Shown here one piece after another: positions 24,608 through 28,170 of a stretch of DNA of 28,170 bases; the stretch's first letter is position 1, and the number at the start of each line of letters is the position of its first letter. A program made the translations under genes and the position numbers. The stretch is taken from NCBI GenBank assembly GCA_035702805.1, contig DASSZN010000134.1:1-28170 (forward strand), in the 5' to 3' direction. Below the pieces are notes generated by a model. The model was not told where the DNA came from. It ran no database searches and saw nothing but the letters and a program-made list of their open reading frames with translations. Origin of the DNA: DASSZN01 sp035702805 (GTDB taxonomy: Bacteria > Chloroflexota > Chloroflexia > Thermomicrobiales > Thermomicrobiaceae).

Positions 24608-24976
24608 ATGACGCTCTTTCGCGGCGCGGCGTACGAGTATTCGGCCGCCGCCGGAGGACTCCTCTTCACCGCGGGCGCCTGCCCGCTCGATGCGGACGGC
24701 AACGTCGTCGGCCGGGGCGACCTCGCGGCGCAGGCCGCCGCCGCGACCGACAACCTGGTCGCCGCCCTGGCTGAGGCCGGCAGCCGCCCCGAAGATCTGC
24801 TCAAGACCACGATCTACGTGGTTGCCCGCGAGCGCGAGGACCTGGTCCGTGTCTGGGACGTCGTCGCCGGGCGGCTCGGCCGGACGCCGAGCACCCTGCT
24901 TGGGGTGGCGCTCCTCGGCTACCCGGGCCAGCTCGTCGAGATCGAGGGGATCGCCGCACTCGCACCGCGTGACTGA
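24608..24976 (+). CDS. Rid (YjgF/YER057c/UK114) family protein without the deaminase arginine
   Basis: A 122-residue protein of the Rid superfamily. The pattern GGLLFTAGACPLDADGNVVG, ATDNLVAALAEAGSRPEDLLKTTIYVV, WDVV and GQLVEIEGIAALA is clear. In true RidA, which hydrolyses reactive enamines and imines from PLP enzymes, an arginine in 'PAR' binds the substrate carboxylate. Here this stretch is Pro94-Ser95-Thr96, so Thr replaces Arg. The glutamate of VEIE is kept. It therefore fits the Rid4-7-type groups, whose activity is mostly unknown. The ATG at 24608 has AGGAG four bases upstream. Leucyl aminopeptidase follows on the same strand after 104 bases. Confidence 0.88.
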   Translation: MTLFRGAAYEYSAAAGGLLFTAGACPLDADGNVVGRGDLAAQAAAATDNLVAALAEAGSRPEDLLKTTIYVVAREREDLVRVWDVVAGRLGRTPSTLLGVALLGYPGQLVEIEGIAALAPRD

Positions 24977-25006
24977 CGTCCGGCGCCAGCGAGAATCGGC
25001 GCGCCG

Positions 25007-25036
25007 ATGGACCGGCCCGCTGCCGTGTCCGATACT
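25007..25036 (+). promoter_or_regulatory. Candidate promoter of leucyl aminopeptidase
   Basis: ATGGAC (25007-25012), 18-base spacer, GATACT (25031-25036). Each hexamer is moderate, but the spacing equals that of the other pairs in the window. Transcription would begin near 25043, about 38 bases before the start codon. Confidence 0.35.
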
Positions 25037-25080
25037 GTCCACGTGATGGACGGACGGTTGAACGGCGGAAGGTAACGAAA

Positions 25081-26571
25081 ATGGACGTAAGCCTACGCAG
25101 CCTCGAACTGGCAACCGAGGAGGCCGATGCGATCCTCCTCCCGGTCGGCGCCGATCGGGCACTGAGTGCCGACGGCATGGCTGTCGACCGCGCGATGGAC
25201 GGCGCGCTCGCGGCGGCGCTCGCCGATGCCGGCTTCGAGGGGAAGCCGGGCAAAGTGGTCGTCATCCCCACGCTCGGGCAACTGCCCGCGCGCCGCGTCG
25301 TCGTCGTCGGTACCGGCGACCCGGCGACGCTCACGGCGCCGGATATCACCCGTGCCTGGGCCGTCGGCAGCCGTGCCGCGCGCGACAGCGGTGCGCGAAA
25401 CGTCGTCAGCGCCACCCCGCCGACCGGGTCGAGTCTCGGCCTCACCGACGCCTTCCGCGCCGCCGCGCTCGGTGGCTTCCTCGGCACCTACGAGTTCCTC
25501 GAGTACCGGACGCTCGACCGCCCGACTCGCGCGATCGACGCACTGACCTTCGCCGCCGACAGCGATGACGCGCGACGCGGCGTGGCCGCCGGTACGGCGG
25601 TGGCGGGTGGGGTGACGCTCGCGCGGGACCTCGTCAATCAGCCGCCGGACGCGCTCTACCCGGAGCGCCTGGCTGAGATCGCGCGCGACGTCGCGGCGCG
25701 AACCGGGCTCGAGTGTCGCGTCCACGACCGTGCCGCGCTGGAGGCGATGGGCGCCGGAGCGACCCTGGCGGTCGGCAAGGGGAGCGCGCGGGAGCCCCGC
25801 CTCATCCACCTGATCTACACGCCGCGCGGTGCATCGCGGGGGACGCTCGGCCTCGTCGGCAAAGCCATCACCTTCGACACTGGTGGCATCAACCTGAAGC
25901 CGACCGGTAGCGGGCTCGAGCACATGAAGAGCGACATGGCGGGCGGCGCCGCGGTCATCGGCGCGATGAGCGTGCTGGGCGCCCTCGACCTGCCGTTCAC
26001 CGTCCACGGCGTCGTTGCCTCGGCCGAGAACATGACCGGCGCCGCCGCCTACCGTCCCGGCGACGTGCTGCGCGCCATGAACGGCAAGACGATCGAGGTC
26101 ATCAGCACCGACGCCGAGGGGCGACTCGTCCTGGCCGACGCCCTTACCTACACGGCCCGCCAGGGCGCGGAGGCCATGATCGACCTGGCGACGCTCACCG
26201 GCGCCAGTGTCGTCGCGCTCGGGCTGGATTGCGCGAGCGTCTTCGGCACGAGCCAGCCGCTGGTCGACGACATCCTGGCGGCGGCCGGACGCACCGGCGA
26301 ACTGATGTGGCCGATGCCACTCTGGCCGCAGTACCGCGAACTGATCCGGGGAGACGTGGCCGACATCAAGAACAGCGGCGGCCGTCCGGCCGGCGCGATC
26401 ACGGCGGCGCTCCTCCTCAAGGAGTTCACCGAGGGCGTGGACTGGGCACACCTGGACATCGCTGGCCCGGCCTGGACCGAGCGCGTCGGCGACCTGACCG
26501 TCAAGGGCGGCACCGGCTACCCGGTGCGGACCCTGCTCGCCTTCCTCGAGGCGCGCGCAGCGGGACGCTAG
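25081..26571 (+). CDS. pepA: Leucyl aminopeptidase (M17 family)
   Basis: A 496-residue di-metal cytosolic aminopeptidase that removes N-terminal residues, preferring Leu (EC 3.4.11.1). The catalytic domain is complete: Lys261 and Asp266 in GKAITFDTGGINLKPTGS, Asp285 in HMKSDMAGGAAV, and Asp344, Glu346, Arg348 in STDAEGRLVLADAL (the signature is usually NTDAEGRL; Ser replaces Asn). GDVADIKNSGGRPAGAITAALLLKEF and WAHLDIAGPAW at the C-terminus are standard. The N-terminal domain (about 1-165) is variable, as in the family. The ATG has GGAAGG ten bases upstream. It is convergent with the isomerase gene, 14 bases apart, with no obvious terminator between. Confidence 0.95.
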   Translation: MDVSLRSLELATEEADAILLPVGADRALSADGMAVDRAMDGALAAALADAGFEGKPGKVVVIPTLGQLPARRVVVVGTGDPATLTAPDITRAWAVGSRAARDSGARNVVSATPPTGSSLGLTDAFRAAALGGFLGTYEFLEYRTLDRPTRAIDALTFAADSDDARRGVAAGTAVAGGVTLARDLVNQPPDALYPERLAEIARDVAARTGLECRVHDRAALEAMGAGATLAVGKGSAREPRLIHLIYTPRGASRGTLGLVGKAITFDTGGINLKPTGSGLEHMKSDMAGGAAVIGAMSVLGALDLPFTVHGVVASAENMTGAAAYRPGDVLRAMNGKTIEVISTDAEGRLVLADALTYTARQGAEAMIDLATLTGASVVALGLDCASVFGTSQPLVDDILAAAGRTGELMWPMPLWPQYRELIRGDVADIKNSGGRPAGAITAALLLKEFTEGVDWAHLDIAGPAWTERVGDLTVKGGTGYPVRTLLAFLEARAAGR

Positions 26572-26585
26572 CTCCGCGGTTGTTG

Positions 26586-27392
26586 TTATGTCGTGTGCGC
26601 CTCGTCGACGGGCGGTCCGGCGACGAGGCCTGCCAGCAGCGCGCGGGCGCGGACCAGCCGCGACAGGTCGCCGTCGCAGGCGCCCTCGATAACCAGCGGG
26701 CCGCCGTACCCGATCGCGCGTAGCTGTGCCACGAGGGCGCGCCAGTCGATGACGCCCTCCCCGGGCGGCAGGTGACGCGGCCCGCCCGGCGCGTGGTCGC
26801 TCACGTGGACGTTGAGGAGACGCCCCGCCATCGCCTCGAGGATCGCGGGCTGGCTTGCCTCGGCGTCGATCGCCTGGAACGGGTCATAGGTGAACCCCAG
26901 CCGGGGTTCCCGGGCGCGCGCCATCGTCACGCTCTCGGGGTCGCGGACCGCGCACCAGGCGACGTTCTCCAGGCACACCACGACCCCCCGGCGATCGGCC
27001 TCGTCCGCCACGCGGTGCAGCGTGTCGGCAAACGCCTCGAGCGTGGCACCGCGCTGCCGATCCCGCACGGTGAGCCCGTGCCAGACGACGCAGCGGGCGC
27101 CGAGCGTGGCGGCCGCCTCGATAGCCAGGCGGAAGGCGTCCATCCCCTCCGCGCGCCGTCGCGGGTAGGGGTCGAACAGCGGGTGTAGCTGCGTGTAGGT
27201 GTGGACCGAATGCAGCCGGACACCCGCGTCACGCGCACGCCGGCTGAGGGTACCCGCGAACGCCGGCTGATACTCGCCGAGCGTCTGCAGGATCACCTCC
27301 AGCACCGGAAAGTCCAGCGACGCAAGCACGTCCACCGCTTCGTCCGTCGTGGTGGTCGGGTAGAGCGCCCCGGTCGACGCTCCGATCTGCAT
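26586..27392 (-). CDS. Sugar phosphate isomerase/epimerase-type TIM-barrel protein
   Basis: A 268-residue protein of the xylose-isomerase-like (AP_endonuc_2) TIM-barrel family. Probable metal ligands and catalytic residues are His61/His64 in LHSVHTY, His105 in CVVWHG, Glu142 in VVCLENVAW, Asp170 in GFTYDPFQA, His196 and His200 in NVHVSDHAPGG, and Glu236 in VIEG. Members isomerise or epimerise sugars, inosose or related compounds; the substrate cannot be named here. Inosose-related members exist, which is of interest given the inositol-lipid genes at 21-23 kb, but the link is speculative. The ATG at 27392 has AAGGAG eight bases upstream; the frame is open beyond it but similarity starts here. 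It is divergent from smc. Confidence 0.85.
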   Translation of the reverse strand: MQIGASTGALYPTTTTDEAVDVLASLDFPVLEVILQTLGEYQPAFAGTLSRRARDAGVRLHSVHTYTQLHPLFDPYPRRRAEGMDAFRLAIEAAATLGARCVVWHGLTVRDRQRGATLEAFADTLHRVADEADRRGVVVCLENVAWCAVRDPESVTMARAREPRLGFTYDPFQAIDAEASQPAILEAMAGRLLNVHVSDHAPGGPRHLPPGEGVIDWRALVAQLRAIGYGGPLVIEGACDGDLSRLVRARALLAGLVAGPPVDEAHTT

Positions 27393-27434
27393 CGCCGCAC
27401 TCCTTCGTCCGCTCCGAGCCGCGCCGCGATCCGG

Positions 27435-27464
27435 TTGTCCCGCGCGCAAGGCGGGTGCTAGCAT
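27435..27464 (+). promoter_or_regulatory. Promoter of smc
   Basis: TTGTCC (27435-27440), an 18-base spacer and TAGCAT (27459-27464), with TGc directly before the -10 as in the extended class. Transcription would start near 27471, about 43 bases before the ATG. Confidence 0.55.
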
Positions 27465-27513
27465 TCTCGGCCGCGCCCCACTTGACCGTCCGCGCGCGAC
27501 CGACGGGAAAGCG

Positions 27514-28170
27514 ATGCCCACCCGGCTGAAACGGCTCGACCTGCACGGGTTCAAGAGCTTCGCCACGCCAACCACGTTCGTCTTCGATCCCGGGATCACC
27601 GCCGTGATCGGACCGAACGGCTCGGGCAAGTCGAACATCGCGGACGCGCTGCGCTGGGTGCTCGGCGAACAGAGCTACGCGACCCTGCGCGGTCGGCGCA
27701 CCGAGGACGTCATCTTCGCCGGCAGCGCCGCGCGGACGCCGCTCGGCATGGCCGAGGTGGCCCTCACGCTGGACAATGAATCCGGCGAACTGCCGACTCC
27801 CTTCGCCGAGGTTACCATCACGCGGCGTGCCTACCGCAGCGGCGAGAACCAGTACCTCATTAACGGCGCCAGGGTCCGGCTCAAGGACGTCGCCCAGGTC
27901 ACCGCCGCGCTCGGCCAGGCCTACACCGTCATCGGTCAGGGCCTCGTGGACTCAGTGCTCGCCCAGCGGCCCGAGGAGCGGCGGGGGCTCTTCGAGCACG
28001 CGGCCGGCATCACCGGACTGCGGCTCAAACACGCCGAGTCCGAGCGTCACCTCGCCGAGACCCAGACCAACAGCGCCCGCCTCGAGGACCTGCTGCGCGA
28101 GGTCGAGCCGCGGCTGCGCGGGCTCGAGCGCGCGGCACGTCAGGCCCGCGAGTACGATCAGCTACGCGGC
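27514..28170 (+). CDS. smc: Chromosome segregation protein SMC (N-terminal part)
   Basis: The first 219 codons of a gene that runs past the window end. SMC is a long coiled-coil ATPase that organises and condenses the chromosome with ScpA and ScpB. The N-terminal RLKRLDLHGFKSFA, the Walker A GPNGSGKSN (33-41, Lys39), LRWVLGEQS, and the Q-loop region YTVIGQGLVDSVL (IGQG at 140-143) are characteristic, and RRGLFEHAAGI leads into the first coiled coil. The ATG fits the start of the family; the ribosome binding site is weak (GGGAAAG). The hinge, second coil and signature motif lie outside the window. Confidence 0.95.
   Translation, partial: MPTRLKRLDLHGFKSFATPTTFVFDPGITAVIGPNGSGKSNIADALRWVLGEQSYATLRGRRTEDVIFAGSAARTPLGMAEVALTLDNESGELPTPFAEVTITRRAYRSGENQYLINGARVRLKDVAQVTAALGQAYTVIGQGLVDSVLAQRPEERRGLFEHAAGITGLRLKHAESERHLAETQTNSARLEDLLREVEPRLRGLERAARQAREYDQLRG

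Noticed and set aside
24332..25162. 276-codon minus-strand frame opposite the Rid gene
   Set aside because: No domain, antisense to a clear Rid protein, atypical composition.

Overview
This is a GC-rich bacterial chromosomal segment in which most codons end in G or C. Gene content and style suggest Chloroflexota, most likely class Thermomicrobia (Sphaerobacter/Thermomicrobium-like). The pointers are a PimA-like glycosyltransferase next to an inositol-phosphate-lipid-type CDP-alcohol transferase, a Complex I operon without nuoE, F, G and I, and an RNHCP-domain protein. The taxonomic call is an inference; no rRNA is present.

Layout. 1-3073 (+): the end of a family 2 glycosyltransferase, a ROK-family sugar kinase and an OppA-like solute-binding lipoprotein, tightly packed. 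3235-4185 (+): a branched-chain aminotransferase, convergent (strong hairpin between) with a class III aminotransferase resembling glutamate-1-semialdehyde aminomutase (5651-4278, -). 5805-8282 (+): priA, with a promoter placed so that its mRNA should be leaderless. 9161-8298 (-): an acyl-lipid/acyl-CoA desaturase. 19693-9592 (-): a ten-gene NADH:quinone oxidoreductase operon, nuoABCD-HJKLMN, with a promoter upstream of nuoA. 19975-20763 (+): a short-chain dehydrogenase lacking the catalytic Tyr and Lys. 21011-23263 (+): PimA-like mannosyltransferase, phosphatidylinositol-phosphate-synthase-like enzyme and a LysM lipoprotein. 23298-23503 (+): a compact, self-contained transcription unit with a 15-codon ORF, two mutually exclusive hairpins and a terminator. 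24004-23522 (-): RNHCP zinc-binding protein. 24608-26571 (+): a Rid-family protein and leucyl aminopeptidase. 27392-26586 (-): a sugar isomerase/epimerase-type TIM barrel. 27514 to the window end (+): the start of smc.

How the parts fit. Most genes are housekeeping: respiration, replication restart, chromosome condensation, branched-chain amino acid metabolism and peptide turnover. Lipid genes (desaturase, PimA-like and PIP-synthase-like) point to an envelope with inositol- and possibly mannose-containing lipids. Promoters fall into two visible classes: -35/-10 pairs with an 18-base spacer, and extended -10 elements of the form TGnTAnnnT without a clear -35.

The strongest candidates for something undescribed are the 15-codon ORF unit with its bistable RNA around 23298-23503, the Complex I operon that lacks nuoI as well as nuoEFG, the SDR with Ser/Arg in place of Tyr/Lys, and the inositol-lipid gene pair. 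No CRISPR array, insertion sequence, prophage, tRNA or rRNA was seen.
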